Origin: Humulus lupulus
Taxonomy: Eukaryota > Streptophyta > Magnoliopsida > Rosales > Cannabaceae
Length of the DNA stretch: 64,000 nucleotides
Direction of reading: 5' to 3'
NCBI RefSeq assembly: GCF_963169125.1
Contig: NC_084802.1
Location: 15,562,896 to 15,626,895, forward strand
Below are positions 48,195 through 57,867 of the stretch, one piece after another. Position 1 is the stretch's first letter; every line of letters starts with the position of its first letter. A model generated the notes under the pieces. The model searched no databases. It was not told the origin of the DNA and was given only the letters and a program-made list of their open reading frames with translations. Made by a program: the position numbers and the translations under genes.

Positions 48195-48325
48195 CACCTT
48201 GAACAACATTGAGGGAACCTCACCTTGGACAATATTGAGGGAACCTCACCTTGGACAATATTGAGGGAACCTCACCTTGGACAACATTGAGGCAACCTCA
48301 CCTTGGACAACATTGAGGCAACCTT
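48195..48325. repeat. 26-bp minisatellite, five units, in the G LTR
   Basis: Units of ACCTCACCTTGGACAA plus an ATTGAGG tail follow head to tail with one- or two-base differences. The same five units occur in the other LTR (about 54853-54983). The related solo LTR at 11866 has only a single, diverged version. Confidence 0.85.
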
Positions 48326-48649
48326 CTTTAGCATCTCCCAAACATGTCCGATCGAACATTGTATAGACTTTCCTTATGAAAGTCTAAGTCTCCATTCTCT
48401 TGCATGAGACTCCTCCTCCTTAGCTATTTACCTTGGACACGTTCGAGCCAACACTTAGAAAACCTTGGGAGGCTTGCCTCCTACACACCCTTGGGGTCTC
48501 CTAGGACCACACCCTCCTTGGGGTCTCCTAGGACCACATCCTCCTTGGAGTCTCCTAGGACCACTCCCCTTAGCTCTCCTAGGAGGCACTCTCCTAGATG
48601 CATTCTCCTTAGCCTCCTAGGATGCATTCTCCAATTTTTGGGTATAACA

Positions 48650-48664
48650 TTTGCCCCCCAAGTT
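48650..48664 (-). promoter_or_regulatory. Polypurine tract of element G
   Basis: The minus strand reads TTGGGGGGCAAA before the LTR start TGTTATACCC. Confidence 0.85.
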
Positions 48665-48924
48665 TATTATACGATTTCACTCGTATGATAAACTTTTCTT
48701 CTAGCAAAATGTTCTCGAGGTCATCCAAAGCTCCTATCCGGTTGATAACTTTCACGTAAACTCCCATGACAGAACTTGTCTTGAACTTTCCTTGTGATTT
48801 CTTCAAACTCTATTTTCTTGATGTAATGAAAATATAAGCTCCCTTTGTATATGTTGCAAAAACATCATAGTATAGAGGCAGGTTGTTGAATATCCTCGAT
48901 TTGGTTGCGCTAGGATTAGAATTT

Positions 48925-50660
48925 CGTGATCCGATCGGATGCTAGGACTAGGGCCCTTGAACAAGATTGTTCGATCGGACACATGCATTAGGCTCCTTGG
49001 ACATGCTCGGCTTGCACCATGCAAAACATGGTCTCCTTGGATGTGATCCGATCGGACCTGGACACTCTTCTTGGCATCTTCAACCATGTCCGATCGGACA
49101 ATGCACTTTTGGCCCAAAACTAACTCCATCTTTTGGCTTGTATGGGACTTCTCCTCTGACTTGCTCCGAGCCAACCATTTTGGAACACATGCATGGCCTC
49201 CTCGGACATGGTCCGATCGGAGCTTTCATGACATGGTTCGATCGGGCAAAGCTTGACCAAGGAAACGTCCAGCCTTCCTTCACGCGAGCCCAGCGTGAAT
49301 TCCCCCAGGATGTCCGATCGGGCATGGGAGTTTAAGGGGGTTCAAAGTCTGCTGCCAAGTCGGGCATTTCAATGCAAAGATAGGTAAGTGTGGTCCGATT
49401 GGACTACACAATTGCCTAAAGTTTTCAATGCCCGATCGGAAGTGATCACTCGCCTCGTTCAAAGAAATGCATGCCTCAAGCCTTAACAACAGCCCACCAT
49501 CTCCGATCGGATGCAGCCTAGTTGTTCGGACACCAACACTTAGACGCACACGGGCCTACCTGAACACTTATGGCATCCGCTTTGGCTCTCCTCGGTCATG
49601 TCCCAGCTACAAATTTTTGGAAGCCCAAACTAAGGTCCGATCGGACTCTTTGTGGCTTCTCCTTGGACCATGTGATCTGAACTAATCTCCTTGAAGCTCA
49701 CCTCGGATAGGTCCGAGCCAAGCACTAGGATCCTCCATCCATGTCCGATCGGACATTGCGTGACCTCGGCCAAAATCTAAGTCCTTTGGCGTGGTCCGAG
49801 CCATCTTTTTCTTGCCATCTCCTCGGACCAAAATGGTCCAAGGCACCTCTCCCATGGCATGTCCGATCGGACATGACACCCTTCTCCTCGGACCAATGTG
49901 GTCCGAGCCTATCTCTTTCAAGCAAGGTCCGATCGGACCCTTGGCACACATGGGTGAGCTTCTCTCGAACTTGTCCGATCGGAGCTTTCCATTTAGGGAC
50001 TCCTCAAGTTAAGGTCCGAGCCAAGCATTTTGGAGCTCACCAAGCTTAAGTCCGAGCCAATTCCTTGGCACACATGCATGACTCTCCTCGGACATAGTCC
50101 GATCGGAGATATTCAACATGGTTCGATCGGAGATATGCAACATGGTTCTCACGGCCTTTCCTTGAACCAAGGTCCAAGCCAATGTCTTGGCTTCTCCTCG
50201 GACATGGCCCGAGCCAAGCTTTTGGCTCCTCCAACTAAGGTCTGATCGGTCACTTCGTGGCCTCTCTTTGGCCAAGATCCAAGTCTATCTCTTGGTCGAA
50301 TGTAGCACCTTAGGCACACTTCTTGTCCGACCGGACACTTCTTTTCTTATGGTGCCAAAGACCTAGGTCCGACTGGATACTTCTTGTTTCCTCTTGGTCG
50401 GATGTAGCACCTTAGGCACCAATATTTCTAGCCTAGATCCTTGGATGTAGGTGAGATGCTCCTTGGATCAACATGCATCCGATCGGCCATCTCAAAGTAT
50501 GCTTGGACACCAAATTTTTCAAACACTTTAAGCACCTGTATTGATCGTGAGCATGGACAAACAGGCATAAGCCGTGTTAACATGAATGCAATGCAATGCA
50601 ATGCATGGAACAGTAGCCAGCCTTCTAAGCATGCACATCCGATCGGACATAGGCAGCATC
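48925..50660. repeat. Dispersed array of the palindrome TCCGATCGGA in element G
   Basis: About twenty copies of TCCGATCGGA or one- to two-base variants (TTCGATCGGA, TCCGATCGGG, TCCGACCGGA) lie in 1.7 kb, usually preceded by CATG or a GG and followed by a GGTC/GGAC word. Between them runs a repetitive pattern of CCTCGGAC and CTTGG words. No frame runs through it. It also appears once or twice in the LTRs. Confidence 0.85.
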
Positions 50661-51891
50661 ATCATTTGGACGCTTCTCCTTAGACACACCTTTCGGACCA
50701 AACATGGTATACTCCATGCTATAATTTTTCCAAACATTTCACCTTTAGGCACTCTTAGGACCTTTTAAGAAAGACCATCGAAGCACCTTTGTTCGAGCCT
50801 CCCAAAATTATTTTGAGAGATTGATTTTTCTCAATAAATCTTGGTGAAAACTTGACTTCTCCTCCCAAGGAAAAATTTTCACCATGTAGCATTTATTTTG
50901 CACGTATTTGCTTGATTCACTCCAGGGAAGTCGATTGGTGATACATGCTTAGCCTACCAGGGAAGTTGTATCTACTCTCCTGAGCAAGAAAACTTTGCAC
51001 CTGGTGAGCTAAACTTGTAGCTGTTGGCATTTAGACTTTACTTCTCCTTGTTAACTTAAAACATTCTAAGTCTTCTTTAGACTTAAAAAGTTATAAGTTT
51101 TTTGTGAAAAGTAAAGTCACTCTGGTGTATGCCTTACATTTTCGCATGAGTACTTAGTTTTCTAACTTAGAAATTTTAGACATTTCATAAGTCCATGCTA
51201 AGTATACTTTCTCACACTCTTGTTGCTCTAACATTTTATGAGCATGATGTTTATGGTCACACGAATATCTGCTCCTAACTTGAGATTTTTAAAAAATTCC
51301 AAGTTACTTAAGCTTTGCCAAGCAAGTTAGCTTAATGGCCTTTTTGGACTTCGAAAATTTACAAGTCAGCCTAAAAACAGATATATTACCTCGTGCTCTT
51401 ATTGCCTGTGTTAAGTTATATACCTACATACCCCATGTGCCCCCCAGGTGGTTGGAGGTTGAAAGATCCTTAGTCACTTGCTACCTGACTGAATCTGTTC
51501 GAGCAGTTAACTACTCGTGAAACACATAGAATATATGGAAAATACTCAAGCAGTTGAACACTGCTTGAACATATCGACCAGTTGAACACTGCTCGGATAA
51601 TTAACACACATGCATATTTGTAGCAAGAATCGACCACGCTGCGCGTAGTCTCTTTTATTACTCGTAAATTAAAAATGACAAAACATGTCTAACAACGAGT
51701 CTTAAACAACCAAAATTGTTCAAAATAAAATGACTGGTTAGCAAATAACCAGTTCATACACCAAACTTAAATAACAAGTCTAAAAAACTCGAAACCAAGC
51801 TACCACTCTGAAAGCGGTATTTAAAAATAATATCTCCTTCGACGCTCTATGTGCACGCCACTCCAACGATTCCTGCTCCTAGCACTCCTCC
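50661..51891. other. Noncoding 3' spacer of element G
   Basis: This lies between the palindrome array and the gag stop. A purine-rich run (minus strand CCTGGGGGGCAC) near 51440 resembles the true polypurine tract. No pol remnant is visible on either strand. Confidence 0.6.
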
Positions 51892-54066
51892 TCAGTATAC
51901 TCCTCCTCTTGCTTCGTTGCTCTCCTCAGCTAAGGGTGGACCTCCACATATAGTGTCTACGGTGAAGTCCACGGGTCCAGGCTGCAAGGGTGGAGATTTT
52001 TGTCGCTTGAATCCGGAGTTGCTTCTACCTCCTTCTCCTTGGGGTGTCTCTGCTCGGTACTTCTTCAACTTGCCCGACCGGAGAAGAAATTCTATCTCGT
52101 CCTTGAGGTGGTTGCATTCATTTGTGTCGTGACCATAATCTTCATGGAAGCGACAATACTTGTTCATGTCTCTCTTCCTCATCTCTCTCCTGATGGGTGG
52201 AGGCTTCTTGTAAGGAACCTCCTCTTGACTAGCAAGATATATCTCTGCTCTACTGGTTGAGAGAGTGGTGTAGTTGGTGAATTGAGGCTCATACTTGGTT
52301 GGCTTCTCACTTGAATCCACCTTTGCCTTCTTTTCTTCATGGTGGTCAGACCCATTACTTCTACGTTTCTTTCCACCATCACTAGGAGAGTCACTTGGTC
52401 TGCTTGGGTTGTTTATGCCATTCTCCCCTTTCTCTATTGCATCATCCAAATTCATATATTTTTCCGCCCGGTCAAGAAATTGTTGAAGTGTTGAAATTGG
52501 ATGGCGATGGATGCTGTCCCATAGAGGACTCCGATAAATTATCCCAGCAGATATAGCAACCATCTTCCCTTCGTCTCCTACAGCAGTTGCTCTATTGGCT
52601 TCTCTCATGAACCTCTGTATATAGCTCTTTAGAGACTCATCTTTTCTTTGTTTGATATCTGCCAAGTCGTTGGCATAAACTGGTGGAGTCCGGGCAGTGC
52701 TAAATTGTCTACAAAACTCCTTCCTGAATGACTCCCAAGAGGTAATGGAGTTTGGTTTAAACCTCCAATACCACTCTTGGGCATTGTCCGTCAAGGTGGT
52801 GGGGAAGACTCTACACCGATAGTCATCACTCACCCCGAGTAGTTCCATCTGGTCCTCAAACTTCCCAACATGTCTTATCGGGTCTGCCCTTTCGGTATAA
52901 ATTGGTAGTACCGGTGCTTTGTACTTTGCTGGTGGTTGGGCTGCTCTTATTCGAGCAGAGAACGGGCTGCCACTCCGGTAGTCTATCAGATCTATCTCGG
53001 AAGGTCGCTTTGACAAACCTTGCATTGCAGCTGCTAGCATGTCAAGCTGGGCTTGGATAGCTGGTGCAACTGATGAGGTTCCAAGGTTTTGACCGCCTGG
53101 TCGGGCATTACCATCTGGCACGCCACCGTCAAGTATTTCTACTTGACTGGTAGGACGGTCCAGATTTTTCCCTTCGACCGGGACGGTCCTCCTCTTGTTG
53201 GTGATAAAGTCCCTCAGATCCTTCTGAGAAGCATGCTCTCCTACCCGATCAAACACCGTACTCTTCGATTTCCCAGTGGGCTTACTACGTGGGACTTCAT
53301 CTCTCCTGCTACGCCGCTGGTCGGGGTGCAATGGAGGCTTCTTGGCACGCTCTGGGCAGTGTTCTCCTCCTTGTGGGTTGTGGCCCTCCTTTTCCTTGGA
53401 TTGGCTGGTTGGATGACTATTAGCCTCATCCCCACCATGCCCATCTTTGAACTGAGAGGTCCTCTTCTCTCTAGGAGCTTTATTTTGCTCCTGCCCAGGT
53501 GGAGTCTTTTTACTGCCCGATCGGTGACTTCTGGAGGGGGTTCTAGAGTGCTCCCCTTGGGTTGAGGTAGTGTGCGATCGAACTCCATCTCCCTCACTAG
53601 GTGGGTTATTACCACCCCTCCTTGGTCTATCATTACTCCTACCACCAGCTTCTGTGGTCCTTGCTCCTGGAGTGGTTGCCCCTCGTGCTGTAGCTTGGGC
53701 ATTGGCCTGGGCCAACTTGGTAGCAGCCTCCAAAGCAAGCGCTGCTTCACGATGTTTCTGGTTGACCTCCTCCTGTTGTTGTCTGAGCTCCTCACTTCTG
53801 GCCTCCATATCGCGTTTTTGCTGCTCTAAGGCAGCTCTCTGCCTGGCCATCTCTTCAGCAAACGCCTCTTGCCTAGCGTGGAATCGTGCCATCTCCTCCT
53901 GGAAGGCCCCCATGGTCTCTTGGAGCTCTTCAACTCCTGGAGTCACATCCTCAAGCATGACCCTAGGTTCATTCTCATGATATTGTGGGCAAGGACCTTC
54001 AGATCTAGCAGGTTCTTTAGAGGAGTTCGTCCTCTTGGAAGCAGCAGTGGTGTTCTTAGGCGCCAT
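51892..54066 (-). CDS. Gag of element G, intact, 724 codons
   Basis: A single open frame begins 56 bp inside the 5' LTR junction. Residues about 45-120 form a strong coiled coil (EELQETMGAFQEEM...MEARSEELRQQQEEV). Residues 120-380 are a charged, proline/serine-rich spacer. A Retrotrans_gag core follows around 385-530 (IRHVGKFEDQMELLGV, then NAQEWYWRFKPNSITSW). The RNA-binding knuckle CRFHEDYGHDTNEC is at about residue 638. The tail ends EARGGVY. The knuckle and core match the Tat gag of element D, although the N-terminus differs. It should assemble particles; the enzymes must come from another element. A very similar N-terminal half is not seen elsewhere in the window. Confidence 0.93.
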   Translation of the reverse strand: MAPKNTTAASKRTNSSKEPARSEGPCPQYHENEPRVMLEDVTPGVEELQETMGAFQEEMARFHARQEAFAEEMARQRAALEQQKRDMEARSEELRQQQEEVNQKHREAALALEAATKLAQANAQATARGATTPGARTTEAGGRSNDRPRRGGNNPPSEGDGVRSHTTSTQGEHSRTPSRSHRSGSKKTPPGQEQNKAPREKRTSQFKDGHGGDEANSHPTSQSKEKEGHNPQGGEHCPERAKKPPLHPDQRRSRRDEVPRSKPTGKSKSTVFDRVGEHASQKDLRDFITNKRRTVPVEGKNLDRPTSQVEILDGGVPDGNARPGGQNLGTSSVAPAIQAQLDMLAAAMQGLSKRPSEIDLIDYRSGSPFSARIRAAQPPAKYKAPVLPIYTERADPIRHVGKFEDQMELLGVSDDYRCRVFPTTLTDNAQEWYWRFKPNSITSWESFRKEFCRQFSTARTPPVYANDLADIKQRKDESLKSYIQRFMREANRATAVGDEGKMVAISAGIIYRSPLWDSIHRHPISTLQQFLDRAEKYMNLDDAIEKGENGINNPSRPSDSPSDGGKKRRSNGSDHHEEKKAKVDSSEKPTKYEPQFTNYTTLSTSRAEIYLASQEEVPYKKPPPIRREMRKRDMNKYCRFHEDYGHDTNECNHLKDEIEFLLRSGKLKKYRAETPQGEGGRSNSGFKRQKSPPLQPGPVDFTVDTICGGPPLAEESNEARGGVY

Positions 54067-54100
54067 CTTGCTTCAGGGACCGTCTGTTCTTCTCTTCAGG

Positions 54101-54121
54101 CTCTCAATGAAAGCACCAAAA
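54101..54121 (-). promoter_or_regulatory. Primer-binding site of element G
   Basis: The minus strand reads TGGTGCTTTCATTGAGAG a few bases after the LTR end CAACA. It is identical to the site in Tat element D (34451-34472). Confidence 0.8.
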
Positions 54122-55307
54122 TGTTGACTGCGTTTTTAGCCAACGACGTGAGAACGTCAAATACGACGAACCTTCAAGAGAATGTAAACGACAACAGACG
54201 GTATAAACAAGAAAAGTAAATAACACAGAATTTTTATAGTGGTTCAGCCCCGATTGTCGGTAATAGCCTAATCCACTTAGAGTTGTGATTTATAAATCTA
54301 TACTCAAGATCAGATGGACTATGCCAACTGAGTTTCTTCAGTATAAATTGTGAAAATACAAGAATTCTCTCTAATTTCAGCACTTTCTCTCTCTAGAATA
54401 GACAGACCCAATTTTATCTCTCTAGAAAGAATAAGCAGAAGGGACCCTCTCTCATCTCATAAGCTCTCTATTTATAGAGATGGGATCCTCAACTGATATC
54501 CCCTTATAATAGGGATATTTTACTATATTTATTATATTTATATTACAAATAAACATTCAACATTCAAAATGTAACAAACTCCCCATTTGTGGGAAGAATG
54601 AGAGATTCCCGCGCATGTTGTTGAAGTTGTATCTGACTTAGTCTCCTCTAGCTAGTTGGTCCACCTCCTACTCGCTACCCATGCAAGGGCTGGTTGAACG
54701 TGCATGGTGGTAGGTTGAACGTGCATGGTGGTAAGAGATGCACTTCTCTCCTCTAACATGCACTCTCCTCTAGCATGCCATGTTCCTCCTTGAACCAATC
54801 TCCTTGGCTTCTCCTCGGACTAAGGTGGTCCGAGGCAACCTCCTTGGCACCTCACCTTGAACAACATTGAGGGAACCTCACCTTGGACAATATTGAGGGA
54901 ACCTCACCTTGGACAATATTGAGGGAACCTCACCTTGGACAACATTGAGGCAACCTCACCTTGGACAACATTGAGGCAACCTTCTTTAGCATCTCCCAAA
55001 CATGTCCGATCGAACATTGTATAGACTTTCCTTATGAAAGTCTAAGTCTCCATTCTCTTGCATGAGACTCCTCCTCCTTAGCTATTTACCTTGGACACGT
55101 TCGAGCCAACACTTAGAAAACCTTGGGAGGCTTGCCTCCTACACACCCTTGGGGTCTCCTAGGACCACACCCTCCTTGGGGTCTCCTAGGACCACATCCT
55201 CCTTGGAGTCTCCTAGGACCACTCCCCTTAGCTCTCCTAGGAGGCACTCTCCTAGATGCATTCTCCTTAGCCTCCTAGGATGCATTCTCCAATTTTTGGG
55301 TATAACA
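54122..55307 (-). repeat. 5' LTR of element G
   Basis: It has the same sequence and length as 47464-48649, with a TATA box near 54466-54480. The TSD ATGTT follows at 55308-55312. Confidence 0.96.
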
Positions 55308-55312
55308 ATGTT

Positions 55313-56156
55313 AAAGTTAACAAAACAAATCATTAAAACTAAGAATTTTCGTTATCTATACACTTATTATATAGAAGATATATATACTAGATACAAGCAA
55401 TGTGCATAATATGCACGTTTGCTTAGTTTTATTTATAGAATTTATTAATTATTTTTATTAAATTTATATTAATGTCATATAAATTTCAAATAAATATCTT
55501 ATTTTAATTAAATAATTTATTTATTTATTTTTGTTTAAGTTTATGTTTGTTCTAGTTTTTGAATTTGGGAGTGACAACAAGCGATTATATATTATATGTT
55601 TAATGTAATATTAAATATTATACGTAGATTTTAAATTTAAGTTTCTTGCTAGTTTAAAAAAATTAAAAAGATTTGTTGTTAATTCACAGTAGATTATATT
55701 ATATGTTTAATATCATATTATTATAATAAGTGATTTTATTTAAGTTATAAAACGTATGATTTTATTATTTTAAATAATTATCATTGTAAAATATCTAAAA
55801 GATATCATATTTTAATTTGTTTAATTATTTATTATTTTTAAATAATTATTATTGTAAAATATCTCAAAAATAATCTTATTTTAATTTTTTTAATTATTTA
55901 TTTTATTTTATTTAAGTTTAAGTGTTTACAAACTACCGTTTTTTAATTATTTATTATTTTTAAATAATTATTATTGTAAAGTATATCAAAAATATCATAT
56001 TTTAATTTTTTTAATTATTTATTTTATTTTATTTAAATTTAAGTGTTTACAAACTACCGTTAAATATAAAAATATTATGTTAAATATAAGAATATTCTAC
56101 TAAAGTTAACATTAACAAAAATAAAAAACCGTTAAAACCAAGAATTTTCGTTATTT
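55313..56156. repeat. AT-rich repeat, end of copy 2 and copy 3
   Basis: It ends copy 2 (GTTAAAGTTAACAAAAC, AAGAATTTTCGTTATC) and then starts copy 3 near 55390 (CATAATATGCACGTTTGCTTAG). The part at 55700-56050 repeats TTTAATTATTTATTATTTTTAAATAATTATTATTG and AAGTGTTTACAAACTACCGTT twice. A solo LTR interrupts its end. Confidence 0.55.
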
Positions 56157-56161
56157 ACACA

Positions 56162-56926
56162 TGTTGACGCGGTTTTTCGCCAACAGGTAATTAAGAGAAG
56201 GAGAGAAAGGGATTAGTGCTGAAAGTAGAACCGTCACAGATATGAAATCTTAGAGGATGAACTTGGTGACTCAAGACACGTTTTTAAGTGGTTCAAAGGT
56301 TAAAATCCTTCTACTCCACTAGTCAATATAATTGATATATTCTGGGTATTTAGTTACAAAGTATATATCTCTTCAGAGACTATTTTTTCCAACCTTTATC
56401 AACTCCCAGGGTCTCCATATTTATAGGAGAAGGCACCTGGAAGTTGGTAAGGAGGTCATCCCGTGACCTTCTTATTTGTCATATCAACTCTGTGACATTC
56501 ATGATTAATTCCTAAATCTGACACATAACTATGGTCAAATCGATAAGTAAGGAGATAATGGGCCGCACGGCCCAACCCAGCCGTGGGTGTCTGAATACGC
56601 ACGTTCCTACTGCGTGTCCGAGAAGTCAGGGAGATATCGGACACGTGATGTCAGATATAGGCACGTTTATCTTGCGTGTGTTGACTTTACAAAGGGTCAG
56701 AGATCCATGAGCAGCTCGTACCACGAGCTGCTCCCCTGACCCGACCTTTGGCCTTCAGACTCCTTCCCCCAGTCTTGGGCAACCTTGGCGAGTCCTTGAG
56801 GATACCTCGAGCTAATAGAGTACGACCTCGAAAACAGGAGCCCCGGCCTGGGGAAATTTACGGACTAACCATGATTAGTCCGATGCTCGACCTGCTAATC
56901 AGCCCGTGGGAAAACCAGGGCGTACA
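56162..56926 (-). mobile_element. Solo LTR with TSD ACACA
   Basis: Runs TGTTGACGCGG...GGGCGTACA (765 bp), flanked by ACACA at 56157-56161 and 56927-56931. A reversed TATA box (CCATATTTATAGG) lies near 56415. It belongs to a third family with the same folded terminus (TGTTGACGCGGTTTTTCGCCAACA) as the Tat LTRs. Confidence 0.92.
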
Positions 56927-57066
56927 ACACATTTATTATATTGAAAGATATATATATATATATATATATAGATATATAAATTTATGACCATGATCATCAG
57001 AATTTCAAGTTGCCATGTTTCCTTAATCTTAAGTTACATAATTATCCTATTTTTAAAAAAAAATAT

Positions 57067-57394
57067 GGGTTTATACTTTTTTGGAACCTGTGTTTTTTTT
57101 CATTACCTGTTTGGACCCTGTGTTTTGACAAATTACTTTTTGGACCCTATGTTTTGTAAAATGGTTAAAATAGAACTCTAAACCTGATTTTGTTCAATAT
57201 TTTCTCAACTAAAATCACAAATAATTTACCAAACTAACAATTCAGAACAAAAATAAAATGATTCTGCTTCAAAACTGTGTTGTTATATTCAATTTTTTCT
57301 TTATCAAAATTGAGTTTATGGTTCTATTTTAACAATTTCACAAAACATATGGTCCAAAAAGTAATTTGTCAAAACACCAAAATAGTATAAACCC
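57067..57394. mobile_element. MITE with perfect 9-bp TSD (family of 44249-44611)
   Basis: Ends GGGTTTATACTTTTTTGG and GTATAAACCC are inverted. A perfect 9-bp direct repeat AAAAAATAT flanks it (57058-57066, 57395-57403). Its interior matches the MITE at 44249 over most of its length, with a deletion of about 30 bp near the right end. A 9-bp TSD fits a Mutator-type MITE. Confidence 0.92.
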
Positions 57395-57403
57395 AAAAAA
57401 TAT

Positions 57404-57858
57404 TGAAATCTAACTAATATATTATTTCGGTAATTAATTGTAGCGGTCAACAGATTTTATAGCTGAATATTCCAGCATGATACATCCAGACTTTGTGTGA
57501 CTACGAGAAGCTGACTATAACCAATAAAATTCTTTTTAAGTAAATTAGTATAAATATATATATAAACTGCTAATTAGAATGTATAAATATATATTATAAT
57601 AATTATATAAAGTTATCTTAATGGTTGCTTCTTATATAGAAAACTTATATATATATATATTGATTGAAAAAAATGTACTTATCTTATGGTACCGCCTACA
57701 CGGACCGTGATAGTCACATATTTGACTTTCTTTATTAATTTAAGAACATAACAATTAGAAGCATTATAGTGTGCTTTCCTTTAGGTCTATTTATAATTAA
57801 AGACATATTTACGTGATAATATTGTGTATCTTCATATATATATAAAAGAAAAAGGTAT
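57404..57858. other. Promoter-side sequence of the NIP gene
   Basis: AT-rich, no coding frame. A TATATAAAAG box at 57838-57848 is about 20-45 bp upstream of the candidate ATGs, so one of them may be too close to serve. No other regulatory motif can be supported. Confidence 0.45.
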
Positions 57859-57867
57859 ATGATCCAT

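Larger units (their letters stand above)
47464..48649 (-). repeat. 3' LTR of element G
   Basis: Begins TGTTGACTGC and ends GGGTATAACA. It agrees with 54122-55307 wherever I compared, including the repeat tracts. It contains a reversed TATA box near 47810 (CTCTATTTATAGAG) and two minisatellites (48195-48325 and 48486-48595). Confidence 0.96.
47464..55307 (-). mobile_element. Gag-only LTR retrotransposon G (TR-GAG type), minus strand, recent
   Basis: Two 1186-bp LTRs (47464-48649, 54122-55307), which appear identical base for base, flank a single gag gene (51892-54066). There is no protease, RT or integrase. A TSD ATGTT is at 47459-47463 and 55308-55312. A primer-binding site and a purine tract are intact. 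Non-autonomous elements with an intact gag but no pol are known as TR-GAG. The identical LTRs say the insertion is recent. It split an AT-rich repeat. Solo LTRs of the same or related families are at 11866 and 22683. Confidence 0.95.

Noticed and set aside
48404..48688. Small gene in the LTR (also near 55062)
   Set aside because: The frame is the translation of the LTR minisatellite (SPRTT-type repeats). It is present in both LTRs and has no independent support.
48925..50660. Protein-coding frames in the palindrome-rich spacer
   Set aside because: Open frames of 60-125 codons occur on both strands in all frames and simply repeat the TCCGATCGGA word. None resembles a known domain.
51430..51450. 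Second polypurine tract in G
   Set aside because: CCTGGGGGGCAC is similar to the real tract, but there is no LTR edge beside it and no evidence of use.
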